Positions 52,725 through 62,415 are shown, numbered from the stretch's first letter. The stretch is 64,000 nt of DNA from Curtobacterium sp. MCBA15_012 (GCF_001864935.2 NZ_CP126267.1:2356001-2420000), one strand, 5' to 3'. Notes: generated by a model not told the origin, from the sequence alone. Program-made: numbers and translations.

Positions 52725-53387
52725 ATGACGTTCGCGGAGACCCGCCCCATCCTCGACCAGCTCGGCTACACCGTGCGCTACGTGCAGCTCCCCGGTGAGC
52801 AACTGCACGAGCCGCCGGTGGAGGGCGCGCTGCGGATCACCCCGGCGCAGGACGACGCGGGGGCCGCGGGGTCCGGCGACTTCGCGCTCGAGGTCGTGGA
52901 CTACGGCACCGCCCGACGCCTCGCGACCGCGCGGGGAGAGGCCGACGCGGTCGAGATGCTGCGTCGCTTCCTGAACCGGCCGTTCCCCGCACCGCGGGAC
53001 ATCCCCCGGCACGAGCTCGACGGCCTCCGCGACCGCGCGGCGACGACCTACCCGCAGCTCGCGCAGCAGGTCGCCCAGGCCGGCGACGAGGGCCTCCGCA
53101 TCCAGGTGCCGGCCGGCGTCCCGGTCGACCGCGTGGGCGGCCCGGACGGGTACCTCCTGCACCCGCTCGACACCCCGCTCCCCCAGCGTTCCCTGCCGCC
53201 GCACGTCGCGGCGGCGCCCGAGGTGCACCGCTACGTCGTCGAGCGGCCCTTCCTGGTCGAGGTGCGCTTCGTGCAGCCCTGGTTCGACCAGCCGGGAGGC
53301 GCGCTCCGGTTCGCGACGGCGGACCCGTCGGTCACGGTGCGCGACCTGGTCGTGGACGGCTCCCTGGTCCGGCTGCGGGTGGTCTGA
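52725..53387 (+). CDS. TNT-domain (NAD glycohydrolase-like) protein
   Basis: 220 residues. The C-terminal part, about residues 125-218, follows the TNT (tuberculosis necrotizing toxin) pattern: PVDRVGGPDGYLLHPLDTPLPQRSLPPH, VHRYVVERPFLVEVRFVQPWFDQPGGALRF, then VRDLVVDGSLVRL. The Gln in WFDQPGG corresponds to the catalytic glutamine of known TNT NAD glycohydrolases; the Arg in VDRVGG also fits. The N-terminal 100 residues (LDQLGYTVRYVQLPGEQLHE) are unassigned. No signal peptide and no recognisable immunity gene follow. It has its own leaderless promoter, so it is not simply part of sdh. Confidence 0.75.
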   Translation: MTFAETRPILDQLGYTVRYVQLPGEQLHEPPVEGALRITPAQDDAGAAGSGDFALEVVDYGTARRLATARGEADAVEMLRRFLNRPFPAPRDIPRHELDGLRDRAATTYPQLAQQVAQAGDEGLRIQVPAGVPVDRVGGPDGYLLHPLDTPLPQRSLPPHVAAAPEVHRYVVERPFLVEVRFVQPWFDQPGGALRFATADPSVTVRDLVVDGSLVRLRVV

Positions 53388-53408
53388 CCGCCCGACGTCC
53401 CACCGCAC

Positions 53409-53453
53409 CACGACGAAGCGGCCCGCCCCCTGAGGGCGGGCCGCTTCGTCGTG
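53409..53453. terminator. Strong bidirectional terminator
   Basis: Perfect 20-bp arms CACGACGAAGCGGCCCGCCC (53409-53428) and complement (53434-53453), 5-nt loop, between the TNT gene and the converging DUF4190 gene. Confidence 0.9.
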
Positions 53454-53468
53454 CGGGAACGGTCGGGC

Positions 53469-53744
53469 TCAGTAGCCGGTCGTGCCCTGCATCGACGCCG
53501 CTGCCGAGAAGAGCACGATCATCGAGATGATCGAGATGACCAACGACAGGGCGCTGATGATGATGCCGGCGAGCGCGAGGCCACGGCCACGCTCACCCGT
53601 GCGCTTGATCTGCGTGAGCGCGATGATGCTCACGACGAGCCCGGCGATGTTCACGAGGAACGCCAGGATGAACCCGACGATCGCGAGGACGCTGTAACGG
53701 TCGGATGCCGGTGCGGCGGGCTTGTACGGCTGGGCGGTGGTCAT
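53469..53744 (-). CDS. DUF4190-family small membrane protein
   Basis: 91 residues. A short hydrophilic head (MTTAQPYKPAAPASDRYS) precedes two membrane helices separated by the conserved DUF4190 turn: VLAIVGFILAFLVNIAGLVVSIIALTQIKRTGERGRGLALAGIIISALSLVISII. Role unknown; often found near DUF805 genes, as here. ATG 53744 has GAGGGGGA upstream. Confidence 0.88.
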   Translation of the reverse strand: MTTAQPYKPAAPASDRYSVLAIVGFILAFLVNIAGLVVSIIALTQIKRTGERGRGLALAGIIISALSLVISIISMIVLFSAAASMQGTTGY

Positions 53745-53895
53745 GGGGTTCCCCCTCGGGAGCTGTGTGTGTGCTGCAGGCCGGTCCGGGTGGCCGGTCG
53801 CCATCACCATAGCGGCAGCGGGGCGCGGCGTCCGGCCGACCACTCCGGTCGGTCTCGGGCACCGCGCCCCGCTGTGTCGCTGGTCGTGGTCCGGG

Positions 53896-54696
53896 TCAGG
53901 CCTTCGGGAGCCCCGCAGCGTCGTGGCCGCCGTCGTACGCGCCCGGGGGCGGTCCGTCGGGACGGTCGTACTGCGCCCCGGCCGGGTTCGACTCGAGCGC
54001 ACCGAAGACGATGCCCGCGATGCCGGTCACGAGCGAGATGAGCCAGAACGGCCCGGCGAGGTTCGCGTCGTGCACCCGTCGCCAGCCGAGCGCGAAGGTG
54101 GGCACGATCGTCGCGAGCCACCACAGGCCGTACAGCGCGAGGAACAGGAGGGCGACGACCGGGACCGACCCGTTCGTCGTCGTGTTGCCGTACTCGTCGA
54201 CAGTCGTCGCCGAGGATGCGGCCCACGCGATGACGCCGGCGATGTAGCCGCCGAGCAGGATCGTCGAGACGATCGCGTTCGCCAGGACCCAGTACCAGAA
54301 CTCACTGCGGCTGGCGCGACCGTCGAACCGGGCGTACTTCTTGAAGAAGCGGGTCACGGCGTCGAGGAAACCGATGCCGTACCAGGGGGCCCAGAGGGGC
54401 GGGGCGCCGCTCGCGTCGCGCGGGATCGGGCCGGACGGGACGAACTGCGGGTACGGCTGCTGTCCGTACGGCTGCTGCCCGTACTGCGGGGCCTGGCCGT
54501 ACGGCTGCTGGCCGTACGGCTGCTGCCCGTACGGCTGCTGGCCGGGCTGCGAGGCCTGGCCGTACGGCTGCTGCCCGTACTGCGGAGCCTGGCCGTTCGG
54601 CTGCGGCGGCTGCTGCGGCTGGCCGGACTGCGGGGTCTGGCCGTCCGGCTGCTGGCCGTCCGGCTGCCCCCACCGCGGCGTGCGGTCGTCGGTCAT
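53896..54696 (-). CDS. DUF805 membrane protein with PYGQ-repeat N-terminus (copy 3)
   Basis: 266 residues. The first 90 are Gln/Pro/Gly/Tyr-rich with repeated QQPYGQ units. The DUF805 domain follows ([60 protein letters not shown]) with about four helices. The domain's role is unknown; members occur in membrane-stress contexts. It overlaps the preceding DUF805 gene by ATGA. Confidence 0.88.
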   Translation of the reverse strand: MTDDRTPRWGQPDGQQPDGQTPQSGQPQQPPQPNGQAPQYGQQPYGQASQPGQQPYGQQPYGQQPYGQAPQYGQQPYGQQPYPQFVPSGPIPRDASGAPPLWAPWYGIGFLDAVTRFFKKYARFDGRASRSEFWYWVLANAIVSTILLGGYIAGVIAWAASSATTVDEYGNTTTNGSVPVVALLFLALYGLWWLATIVPTFALGWRRVHDANLAGPFWLISLVTGIAGIVFGALESNPAGAQYDRPDGPPPGAYDGGHDAAGLPKA

Positions 54697-55253
54697 CGCG
54701 CGGCCCCCGGGCGGTCGTACCGCGCACCCTCGGGGTTCGACGGCAGCAGACCGAACACGATGCCGACGATGCCGACGAACACCGCGATGAGGTACAGCGC
54801 GCCGGGCAGGTTGGCGTCGTGCAGGCGCCGCCAGCCGAGCGCCAGCGTGGGCACGATCGTCGCGAGCCACCACAGGGCCGGGAGGGCCATGAGCACGAAG
54901 AAGAGCGGCCCCGGCGCGTTCGGGCTGCGGTAGACCTGGCCGTCACCGAAGTCGACGGTGTCGTACTGGATGGTCGAGAAGCGGTAGACCAGTGCGATCG
55001 TCACGAGGATCGTCGGCACGGCTGCCACGACCAGGTACGCCCACCAGAACTCGCTGCGGCTCGCGCGACCGCTGAACGTGGCGTACTTGCGGAAGAACCG
55101 GCCGACCGCCTGCCCGAACGAGGCACCGTAGCGCGGCGCCCAGAGCGGCGGCTCCCCGCCGGCACCGGTCACGTTGCCGGCGCCGAACTGGCCGTGGCCG
55201 CCGGCCGGCTGCTGCGCGGTCCCGTACGGCGGATCGGGTTGCTGGTAGGTCAT
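54693..55253 (-). CDS. DUF805 membrane protein (copy 2)
   Basis: 186 residues with a short Gln/Pro head (MTYQQPDPPYGTAQQPAGG) and a full DUF805 domain ([83 protein letters not shown]). The ATG at 55253 has GAGGGGGA 5-12 nt upstream. The shorter head than its neighbours suggests PYGQ repeats were gained or lost by slippage. Confidence 0.88.
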   Translation of the reverse strand: MTYQQPDPPYGTAQQPAGGHGQFGAGNVTGAGGEPPLWAPRYGASFGQAVGRFFRKYATFSGRASRSEFWWAYLVVAAVPTILVTIALVYRFSTIQYDTVDFGDGQVYRSPNAPGPLFFVLMALPALWWLATIVPTLALGWRRLHDANLPGALYLIAVFVGIVGIVFGLLPSNPEGARYDRPGAAR

Positions 55254-55317
55254 GTGGTCCCCCTCGTGGTGTGGTCCTGTGTACCCCACGAGTCAACCAG
55301 ATCCGCCGATCCGGGCG

Positions 55318-56094
55318 TCACATGCGGTCGGGCCGGTCGAACCGCTGTCCCTGCGGGTCGGTCGCGAGGAAGCCGACGATGAGCGCGAAGAGCACCCCGA
55401 TCGGCGGGATGATGAAGAACAGGGTGAAGTACCCGGAGAGGTTGACGTCGTGCAGGCGTCGCATGGTCAGCGCGATGAACCCCACGGCGCAGGCGAGCGC
55501 CCAGAGGGTCGTCAGGCCGTCGTCGACGTTCGACAGGCCCGGCGCCGCGTCGAAGATCCCGCCCACGAACCCGGTCGCGAACGAGCCGATCGCGTACCAG
55601 AGCGCCCAGAACCAGAACTCGCTGCGGCTGGCTCGCCCGTCGAACCGCGCGTACTTCTTCCAGAACCGGCGGAACGCCTGCGGGAACGGGATGCCGTACC
55701 AGGGCGCCCAGATCGGCGGCTCGGTCGCGGTGGCACCGCGGGGCACGGCGGCCTGCCCGTACTGCGGTGCCTGGCCGTACGGGGCCTGGCCGTACGGGGC
55801 CTGCCCGCCAGAGGGCTGCTGCCCGTACGGTGCCTGCCCGTACGGCTGCTGCGGCTGGCCGTAGGGCGCCTGCCCGGACGGTGCCTGCCCGTACGGCTGC
55901 TGCGGCTGGCCGTACGGCGCCTGGCCGTACGGCTGCTGCCCGGCCTGCGGCTTCGCGTACGGGTCCGGCGCGGAGCCCTGCTGTCCGTACGGCTGCTGCC
56001 CGTACGGCTGCTGCCCGTCCGGCCGCTGCGCCCCCGCGCCCGAGTGGTCCTGTCCTCCGGGCTGCTGCCCGCCGTACGGATCCTGGTTGCTCAC
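55318..56094 (-). CDS. DUF805 membrane protein with long PYGQ-repeat N-terminus (copy 1)
   Basis: 258 residues from GTG 56094 (GGGAGGG 5-11 nt upstream). Residues 6-125 are dominated by PYGQ, QQPYGQ and APYGQ units, a low-complexity disordered region resembling phase-separating sequences. The DUF805 domain follows ([64 protein letters not shown]). First of three adjacent paralogues on one strand. Confidence 0.88.
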   Translation of the reverse strand: MSNQDPYGGQQPGGQDHSGAGAQRPDGQQPYGQQPYGQQGSAPDPYAKPQAGQQPYGQAPYGQPQQPYGQAPSGQAPYGQPQQPYGQAPYGQQPSGGQAPYGQAPYGQAPQYGQAAVPRGATATEPPIWAPWYGIPFPQAFRRFWKKYARFDGRASRSEFWFWALWYAIGSFATGFVGGIFDAAPGLSNVDDGLTTLWALACAVGFIALTMRRLHDVNLSGYFTLFFIIPPIGVLFALIVGFLATDPQGQRFDRPDRM

Positions 56095-56225
56095 TGCTGT
56101 CCCTCCCGAGTGGTGACTGTCCCCCGCAGTCTGGCAGGCTCTGGGCTCCGCGGGCGTCCCTCGCACGGAGGACGCGCGGCGGACGCGCGAGCGCCGGGGA
56201 TCTCGGGGTCCCGGAGTCCCCGGCC

Positions 56226-57158
56226 TCAGGGCAGCAGCGCGAGCTTCCCGCCCGGGTGCTGCGACTCGAGCAGGTGCACCGCGGCGAGGGCCTCGGCGAG
56301 CGGGAAGGTCCGTGCCACCGGGACCTCGAGCTCCCCGGCCCCGGCGAGGTCGATCAGGCGCTGGCGCACCGAGTCCCGGAACGCAGCGCTCTCGGGCTGC
56401 GCACCGCCGACGGCACGGATGCCGTCGGACTGCGCGCGGCCGGGGGCCGCGATCGTGACGATGCGGCTGCGGTCCGCGACCAGGGCGAGCGAGACGTCGA
56501 CGGCCTCGTCGGTCCCGACGCAGTCCAGTGCCACGTCGACACCGTCGGGTGCGCGGTCACGGATGCGTGCCTCCAGTCCGTCGCCGTACGCGACCCACTC
56601 GCCACCGAAGCGTCGGACGGTGTCGGCGTTGCGCTCGGAGGCGGTGCCGATCACGCGCGTGCCGAGCGGGCGGAGCAGCTGCAGCAGGCTCACGCCGACC
56701 GCACCGGACGCGCCGTGCACGACCACCGTGTCGCGTCCCTCCGCACGCGTGACGCGGATCATGTCGGCGGCGGTGGTCGCGGCGAGGAGCAGGTTGGCCG
56801 CCTCGGCGAAGCCGAGCGCGGCGGGCTTGGCGAAGACGTCGGCGGCGGGCACCGTGATCCGTTCGGCCCAGCCGCCCGAGACGCGGAACGCCAGGACCTC
56901 GTCGCCGACCGCTCCCCCACCGGAGGCGATCTCGGTGTCGGGTCCGACGGCGCTGAGCACCCCGGCGACCTCGTAGCCGATCGGCGCCGGCAGGTCGGCC
57001 GGGTCGCCCTGCCGGACGTGCTTCGTGTCCGCGGGGTTCACCCCGGCGGCGCGGACGTCGATCGTGACCTCGCCGGGCCCGGGTGCCGGGACCTCGGTGT
57101 CGACCAGTTCCAGGACCTCGCTGCCGCCGAACCGCGGTGCCACCCAGTGCTTCGTCAT
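56226..57158 (-). CDS. NADP-dependent quinone oxidoreductase-like protein (zinc-independent MDR)
   Basis: 310 residues. The medium-chain dehydrogenase fold has [32 protein letters not shown], the nucleotide-binding [28 protein letters not shown] and [14 protein letters not shown]. Zinc-binding cysteines are absent, as in quinone oxidoreductases of the QOR group. Substrate unknown. ATG 57158 has TAGCGT (57166-57171) 7 nt upstream: probably leaderless. It is read away from the DUF805 cluster, in the same direction. Confidence 0.88.
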   Translation of the reverse strand: MTKHWVAPRFGGSEVLELVDTEVPAPGPGEVTIDVRAAGVNPADTKHVRQGDPADLPAPIGYEVAGVLSAVGPDTEIASGGGAVGDEVLAFRVSGGWAERITVPAADVFAKPAALGFAEAANLLLAATTAADMIRVTRAEGRDTVVVHGASGAVGVSLLQLLRPLGTRVIGTASERNADTVRRFGGEWVAYGDGLEARIRDRAPDGVDVALDCVGTDEAVDVSLALVADRSRIVTIAAPGRAQSDGIRAVGGAQPESAAFRDSVRQRLIDLAGAGELEVPVARTFPLAEALAAVHLLESQHPGGKLALLP

Positions 57159-57165
57159 GCCGTCG

Positions 57166-57171
57166 ACGCTA
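57166..57171 (-). promoter_or_regulatory. -10 box for the quinone oxidoreductase gene, leaderless
   Basis: TAGCGT on the minus strand with a 7-nt gap to the ATG. Confidence 0.45.
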
Positions 57172-57284
57172 CGCCGGCACCCCACGGACCCACCGAGCGG
57201 GGACACGGCGACCGGGGACGTGCGCCCGGCTCGCGCGCGTCCCCCGTCCCGACCGCGGGTCGCGACGGGCACCACCCCGGACGA

Positions 57285-57322
57285 ACGGGAGGCGCGGTGC
57301 CAGCCGGCACCGCGCCTCCCGT
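57285..57322. repeat. GGGAGGCGCGG palindromic repeat, likely mtlD terminator
   Basis: Perfect 17-bp arms ACGGGAGGCGCGGTGCC (57285-57301) and complement (57306-57322) with a 4-nt loop, 20 nt past the mtlD stop. Confidence 0.85.
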
Positions 57323-57341
57323 CGCGTGGGGTGGTCGCGTC

Positions 57342-58499
57342 TCAGGCGCGCGCGGCGCGCACCCGCTCGGCGAACGCGGCGTGCAGCGGGTGCTGCGCGT
57401 CGAGTCCGGTGATCTCGCTCGCGACGCCGGCGTCCGAGCGGTCCGAGCGCAGCAGCTGCTGCAGCTCGACGCTCTGCTCGTCGTCCGCGACGTCGAAGCG
57501 GAGGGCGGCGCCCATCGCGTCGAGCAGCGCCGTGGGCTCGGTGCCGTCCTCGGCGAGTGCGGCCGCGGGCGAGACGAAGCGCTCGTCGCGCGACAGCTTG
57601 CGGAGCGGCTGGCGACCGACGCGGGTCACGGTGTCCGGCAGGTGCGGGTTCTCGAACCGGCCGATGATCGCCTCGACGTAGGAGCGGTGCACCTCGGGGT
57701 CGAGCTCGTGGCGGCGGACGAGCAGGTCGCTCGTCTCGGCGAGCACCGACTCGAGCGCCGAGCGCACCGCGGGGATCGCGATCGCGTCGGAGATCTTGTC
57801 GGCGCCGGCGAGGAAGCCGTGGTACGCCACCGTGGCGTGGCCGGTGTTCACCGTGAACAGCTTGCGCTCGATCGACGCGGCCAGGCCGTCGACGTAGTGC
57901 GCGCCCGGGATCGTCGGCTCGTGGCCGTCGAACGGGGTGCGGTCGATCGCCCACTCGAAGTAGGTCTCGACGGTGACGTCGAGGCCGCCGCCCTCGGGCT
58001 GGGCCGGGACGATCCGGTCGACCGCGGTGTTCGCGAAGACGGCCTTGGCGAGTGCCTCGTCGCGCGACTCGGCGGGCAGCGCGTCGACGATGAACTCGCG
58101 GAGCCGGTCGGTCGCGTTGATCGCGTTCTCGCACGCCATGACGGCGAGCGGCGCGGCGTCGGCCGGGCGCTGCACGAGGGCACGGGCGACGACCGGGGCG
58201 ATGAACTTCAGGACCGTCGGACCGACGGCGCACGTGACGACGTCCGCGGCGGCGACCTCGGCCACCACGCCGTCCTCGTCCTGCGCGCTGTTCACGGCTC
58301 GGAAGCCGGTGACGACGTGGTCCCGCGCGCCCTGGCCGACCTCGTGCACGGTGTACGAGTCGGCGGCGGCGAGGGCGTCGATGAGCGGGGCGGCGACGTC
58401 GGCGAAGACGACCTCGTAGCCGGCCTCGTGGAGCAGGAGCCCGACGAAGCCGCGCCCGATGTTCCCGGCGCCGAAGTGGACCGCGGTACCGGTGCTCAC
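57342..58499 (-). CDS. mtlD: Mannitol-1-phosphate 5-dehydrogenase
   Basis: 385 residues. NAD-binding [28 protein letters not shown] begins the protein; [31 protein letters not shown] and the catalytic region [27 protein letters not shown] (Lys/His site) follow. It oxidises mannitol-1-phosphate from the PTS to fructose-6-phosphate. GTG 58499 overlaps the mtlF stop. Confidence 0.95.
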   Translation of the reverse strand: MSTGTAVHFGAGNIGRGFVGLLLHEAGYEVVFADVAAPLIDALAAADSYTVHEVGQGARDHVVTGFRAVNSAQDEDGVVAEVAAADVVTCAVGPTVLKFIAPVVARALVQRPADAAPLAVMACENAINATDRLREFIVDALPAESRDEALAKAVFANTAVDRIVPAQPEGGGLDVTVETYFEWAIDRTPFDGHEPTIPGAHYVDGLAASIERKLFTVNTGHATVAYHGFLAGADKISDAIAIPAVRSALESVLAETSDLLVRRHELDPEVHRSYVEAIIGRFENPHLPDTVTRVGRQPLRKLSRDERFVSPAAALAEDGTEPTALLDAMGAALRFDVADDEQSVELQQLLRSDRSDAGVASEITGLDAQHPLHAAFAERVRAARA

Positions 58500-58933
58500 T
58501 CGTTGACCTCGCCGAGGATCGCCAGGATGGCCGCGGTGTCCGGGGCGTCGGTGAGCTTCTGGACCTCGTCCTCGTCCGAGAACACGATCGCGATCTTGGA
58601 CAGGATGTCGAGGTGCTCGTTGTTCACGCCGGCGATGCCGACGACGAAGCGCACGGGGTTGCCGTCCCAGTCGATCGGGGTGGCGTAGCGGATGAACGAC
58701 AGCGCGGACGACTTGATGGCGTCCTTCGCGTCGTTGGTGCCGTGCGGGATCGCGAGGAAGTTCCCCATGTACGTCGAGACGCTCTTCTCGCGCTCGAGCA
58801 TGGCCGGGTAGTAGTCGGCCGTGACCGCGCCCGCCGCCTCGAGGATCTCGGCCGCCTCCTTCATCGCCTCCGACTTGGTCGGGGCGGTGTCCTCGGTGTG
58901 GATGCGGATCTGGCTCTCCTGCAGGACGGGCAT
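58496..58933 (-). CDS. mtlF: Mannitol-specific PTS IIA component
   Basis: 145 residues. His64 in [19 protein letters not shown] is the phospho-acceptor; [32 protein letters not shown] is the other IIA signature. It passes phosphate from HPr to the IIB domain of MtlA. ATG 58933 has GAAGGAG upstream. A strong stem-loop separates it from mtlA. Confidence 0.95.
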   Translation of the reverse strand: MPVLQESQIRIHTEDTAPTKSEAMKEAAEILEAAGAVTADYYPAMLEREKSVSTYMGNFLAIPHGTNDAKDAIKSSALSFIRYATPIDWDGNPVRFVVGIAGVNNEHLDILSKIAIVFSDEDEVQKLTDAPDTAAILAILGEVNE

Positions 58934-58965
58934 CGGGGGTTCTCCTTCTTCTGGCGGAACGTGAT

Positions 58966-58995
58966 GGAGGGGACGGGTCTGCACCCGTCCCCTCC
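58966..58995 (-). terminator. Stem-loop between mtlA and mtlF
   Basis: Perfect 13-bp arms GGAGGGGACGGGT (58966-58978) and complement (58983-58995), loop CTGC, 14 nt past the mtlA stop. Likely partial termination or mRNA processing within the operon. Confidence 0.7.
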
Positions 58996-59009
58996 GATAC
59001 TGCACTGTG

Positions 59010-60563
59010 TTACTGGTTCTTGAGCTGGTCGACGACCTGGTCGTACTGCGGCGCGTTCATGAAGTTGCCGACCGACACGTGCTGTGCGTTCGGGACCTTC
59101 TGCTTCGCGCGGTCGGTCAGTTCCTCCTGGGTGATGACGAGGTCCTCGGTGCCGTCGAGGTTCGCGATCGCCTTGTTGACGACCGTGACCCCTTCGATGC
59201 CGGCCTTCTTCACCTTGTTGCGGAGGACGCTGGCGCCCATCGCGCTCGACCCCATGCCGGCGTCGCACGCGAACACGACGTTCTGCACGCGGGTCGCCGT
59301 GGTCGTCGCCGACCCGACGCCGCCGAGCGTGGCCTCGGCCTCCTCGTCGGTGGCCGGCGCGTTGGTGCCGAGCAGACCCGAGGTCGCGGCGTTCACGTCG
59401 CGGCCCTTGTTGGCCTGGAGCTTCGCCATCGCGGCGGACATGTCGCCGCCGCCGTTCGCCAGGTCGCGCTTGCGGCTGGCGAGCAGGAAGAACGACGCGA
59501 CCGCGAACGAGACCGCCGCGGACAGGATCACCGACAGGATGACGCCGACGAAGCTGCCCTTCGCCGTGACCGTGAGGACGGCGATGATCGACCCGGGGGA
59601 TGCCGGAGCGGCGAGACCGGACTGGAATGCGACGTTGGTCGCGACACCGGTCGCACCACCGAGGATGACGGCGAGGAACAGCACCGGCTTCTGCAGCACG
59701 TACGGGAAGTAGATCTCGTGGATGCCGCCGAGGAACTGGATGAGGATCGCGCCGGGGGCGGTCGAACGGGCGATGCCGACACCGAAGAAGGTGAAGGCGA
59801 GCAGGATGCCGAGACCCGGGCCGGGGTTCGCCTCGAGCAGGAACAGGATGCTCTTGCCGGACTCCTGCACCTGCTGCGCGCCGAGCTGGTCGAGCACGCC
59901 GTGGTTGATGGCGTTGTTGAGGAAGAACACCTTGGCCGGCTCGATGATGATGCTCGCGACCGGGAGCAGCGAGTTGTCGACGAGGAACTTCACCGCGGCG
60001 CCGAGACCCTCGGCGATGGCCTTGAACAGCGGGGCGAGCAGGAAGAACCCGATGAGCGCGAGCACGAAGCCGAGGATGCCGGCCGCGTAGTTGTTCACGA
60101 GCATCTCGAAGCCGGGCTTGATCTTGCCGTCCCAGATCTTGTCGATCTGCTTGATGAGCCACGCGCCGAGCGGGCCGCAGACCATCGCGCCGAGGATCAT
60201 GATCGTCCCGTTGGCGCCGATGATGACGCCCATGGCCATGATCGACCCGACGACGGCGCCGCGGGTCTCGTAGATCATGCGGCCGCCCTGGAAGGCGATC
60301 GCGAGCGGGATGAGGTACGTCAGGATCGGGCCGACGAGGCCGATGTTCGCGACCCCGTTCGTCTCCCCGAAGCCGCCGAGGACGCCCACGGGCGTCCAAC
60401 CCTTCTCGATGAAGAACGCGGTGATGAGGCCCCACGCGATGAAGATCGCGATGTTCGGCATCACCATGCCGGAGAGGAACGTGCCGAACTTCTGCACGGC
60501 GACGCGTGCGCCGCCCCGCGACTTCGCGGGAGCGTCGGGCGCTGCAACGGACGACGTTGTCAT
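59010..60563 (-). CDS. mtlA: Mannitol-specific PTS IICB component
   Basis: 517 residues. The IIC membrane domain (about 20-370) has MVMPNIAIFIAWGLITAFFI, NNYAAGILGFVLALIGFFLLAPL, LFLLEANPGPGLGILLAFTFFG and the substrate-site FLGGIHEIYFPYVL. The IIB domain (about 425-517) has phosphocysteine Cys433 in VVFACDAGMGSSAMGASVL. It imports mannitol as mannitol-1-phosphate. The ATG is preceded by GAAAGCCAGG. It follows ptsI in the same direction. Confidence 0.96.
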   Translation of the reverse strand: MTTSSVAAPDAPAKSRGGARVAVQKFGTFLSGMVMPNIAIFIAWGLITAFFIEKGWTPVGVLGGFGETNGVANIGLVGPILTYLIPLAIAFQGGRMIYETRGAVVGSIMAMGVIIGANGTIMILGAMVCGPLGAWLIKQIDKIWDGKIKPGFEMLVNNYAAGILGFVLALIGFFLLAPLFKAIAEGLGAAVKFLVDNSLLPVASIIIEPAKVFFLNNAINHGVLDQLGAQQVQESGKSILFLLEANPGPGLGILLAFTFFGVGIARSTAPGAILIQFLGGIHEIYFPYVLQKPVLFLAVILGGATGVATNVAFQSGLAAPASPGSIIAVLTVTAKGSFVGVILSVILSAAVSFAVASFFLLASRKRDLANGGGDMSAAMAKLQANKGRDVNAATSGLLGTNAPATDEEAEATLGGVGSATTTATRVQNVVFACDAGMGSSAMGASVLRNKVKKAGIEGVTVVNKAIANLDGTEDLVITQEELTDRAKQKVPNAQHVSVGNFMNAPQYDQVVDQLKNQ

Positions 60564-60670
60564 GTGCCTGGCTTTCTGTGATGGGTGCTGCAGTGGTGGA
60601 GGGAGGTGGTGCGGTGCTGCTGGTGGTGCGGGGTGTTGCTGGTGGGTCGGGTGCTGCGGTGGTGCTGCGG

Positions 60671-62326
60671 CTAGGCGGCGTGCGCGGCAGCCGCGGCGGT
60701 CTTGGCCGCCGCCGCGGTGCTCGCGGCGAGTGCCGCCGTCGCCATCTCGCGGGCCTGGTCGAGCGTGTGCTTGCCGAGCTCGGCGCGCACGTCGGCCAGG
60801 GCCGCGGGGGTCATGGAGAGGGTGGTGGCGCCGAGGCCGACGAGGACGACGGCGAGCAGGGGGTCGGCCGCGGCCTCGCCGCAGATGCCCACGGGCTTGC
60901 CGGCGTCGCGGCCGGCCTGGCCGAGCTGCGCGACGAGGCGCAGGACGGCCGGGTGCCACGGGTCCTGGTAGCTCGCGACGGTGCCGAGCATGCGGTCGGC
61001 GGCCATCGTGTACTGGGTCAGGTCGTTCGTGCCGATGGACACGAAGTCGGCGGACGTGAAGACCTGCTCGGCCATGAGCGCGAGCGAGGGCACCTCGGCC
61101 ATGACACCCGCGGTGCGGATGCCGAGCTCACGGGCCAGGTCGACGAAGTACTCGGTCTCCTCGGCGTCGGCGACCATGGGGGCCATCACCCAGAGGTCGG
61201 CCTCGGTCTGGGCGTCGGCCTGCGCGAGGGCGGTGAGCTGGTCCCGCAGCACCTCCTCGTGGTTGCGGAGGGCCCGCAGCCCGCGACGGCCGAGTGCCGG
61301 GTTCTCCTCGTCCTTGTCGGTGAGGAACGGCAGGGGCTTGTCGGCGCCGGCGTCGAGCGCGCGCACGACGACCTTCTTGCCGGGGAACGCCTCGAGCAGC
61401 TGTCGGTACGACTCGGTCTGCTGCGCGACGGTCGGGGCGGTCGGCGCGTCGAGGAAGAGGAACTCGGTGCGGAAGAGCCCCACGCCCTCCGCACCGAGAG
61501 CGACGGCTCCCGCGGCGTCGGCGGGGCTGCCGAGGTTCGCGAGGAGGGGGACGGTGTGGCCGTCGGCGAGGGCACCGGCGGTGAGCGGTGCGGCCGCGGC
61601 GGCCAGGCGGTCGGCGATGCGCTGGTCGACGTCGGCGACGAGCGCGTCCGACGGGTCGGTGACGACGGTGCCGGCCGCGGCGTCGACGACCACGTGCGTG
61701 CCGTCGGCGAGGGCGTCCGCGCCGGTGACGCCGACGATGGCCGTGATGCCCTTCGCCCGGGCGAGGATCGCCGTGTGCGAGGTCGGGCCGCCGTCGCGCG
61801 TGACGAGCGCGAGCACCTTGTCGAGGTCGAGCAGGGCGGTGTCGGCCGGTGCGAGGTCGCGGGCGACGAGCACGAAGGGGGTGTCGGACTCGGGGACGCC
61901 GGGGGCCGGGACGCCGCGGAGCTTGGCGACGATGCGCTGGGCGACGTCGTCGAGGTCGGCCGCGCGCTCCCCCATGTAGCCGCCCATGCCGACGAGCAGG
62001 TCGCGGAACTGACCGAAGGCCTCGAACACCGCACGCTCGGGGTTGGTGCCACCGTCGATGCGGGCGTGCACGTCGTCGAGGAGGGTCGGGTCCTGCGCCA
62101 TGAGCGCCTGCGCCTCGAGCACGGCCTGGGCGTCGCCACCGGCGAGCGCCCCGCGCTTGTTGAGGTCGTCCGCGACGACGGCGAGTGCGTCGTGGACCGC
62201 CTGCTTCGCATCCGCGGCCGAACCCTCGAGCGGTGCCGTCGACGGTTCGCCGAGCGGGTCCGCCATGCGGAGCACGGGGCCGTGGGCGACGCCACGGCCG
62301 ACGCCGGTGCCGAGCAGTTCGGTCAT
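60671..62326 (-). CDS. ptsI: Phosphoenolpyruvate-protein phosphotransferase (enzyme I)
   Basis: 551 residues. His184 in TRDGGPTSHTAILARAKG is the phosphorylated residue; the PEP domain has GLFRTEFLFLD, VVRALDAGADKPLPF, RGLRALRNHEEVLRDQL, MAEVPSLALMAEQV, DFVSIGTNDLTQYTMAADR and the catalytic cysteine in PVGICGEAAADPLL. It starts phosphate flow to HPr. ATG 62326 has GAAGGAG 8-14 nt upstream. The C-terminus is an Ala/Thr-rich tail. The operon ptsI-mtlA-mtlF-mtlD runs away from the DeoR repressor. Confidence 0.96.
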   Translation of the reverse strand: MTELLGTGVGRGVAHGPVLRMADPLGEPSTAPLEGSAADAKQAVHDALAVVADDLNKRGALAGGDAQAVLEAQALMAQDPTLLDDVHARIDGGTNPERAVFEAFGQFRDLLVGMGGYMGERAADLDDVAQRIVAKLRGVPAPGVPESDTPFVLVARDLAPADTALLDLDKVLALVTRDGGPTSHTAILARAKGITAIVGVTGADALADGTHVVVDAAAGTVVTDPSDALVADVDQRIADRLAAAAAPLTAGALADGHTVPLLANLGSPADAAGAVALGAEGVGLFRTEFLFLDAPTAPTVAQQTESYRQLLEAFPGKKVVVRALDAGADKPLPFLTDKDEENPALGRRGLRALRNHEEVLRDQLTALAQADAQTEADLWVMAPMVADAEETEYFVDLARELGIRTAGVMAEVPSLALMAEQVFTSADFVSIGTNDLTQYTMAADRMLGTVASYQDPWHPAVLRLVAQLGQAGRDAGKPVGICGEAAADPLLAVVLVGLGATTLSMTPAALADVRAELGKHTLDQAREMATAALAASTAAAAKTAAAAAHAA

Positions 62327-62415
62327 TCGAGACTCCTTCATCTCACACGGAGGTGCGGTGGTGGGTGCGCGTCGCAGCGCATCAGAAGGAACCCGACCGC
62401 GGCGGCGTGGACGCA

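Noticed and set aside
53294..53303. GGGAGGCGCG core inside the TNT-domain gene as another repeat copy
   Set aside because: It encodes PGGA of the conserved QPGGA motif, so the match is explained by coding constraint.
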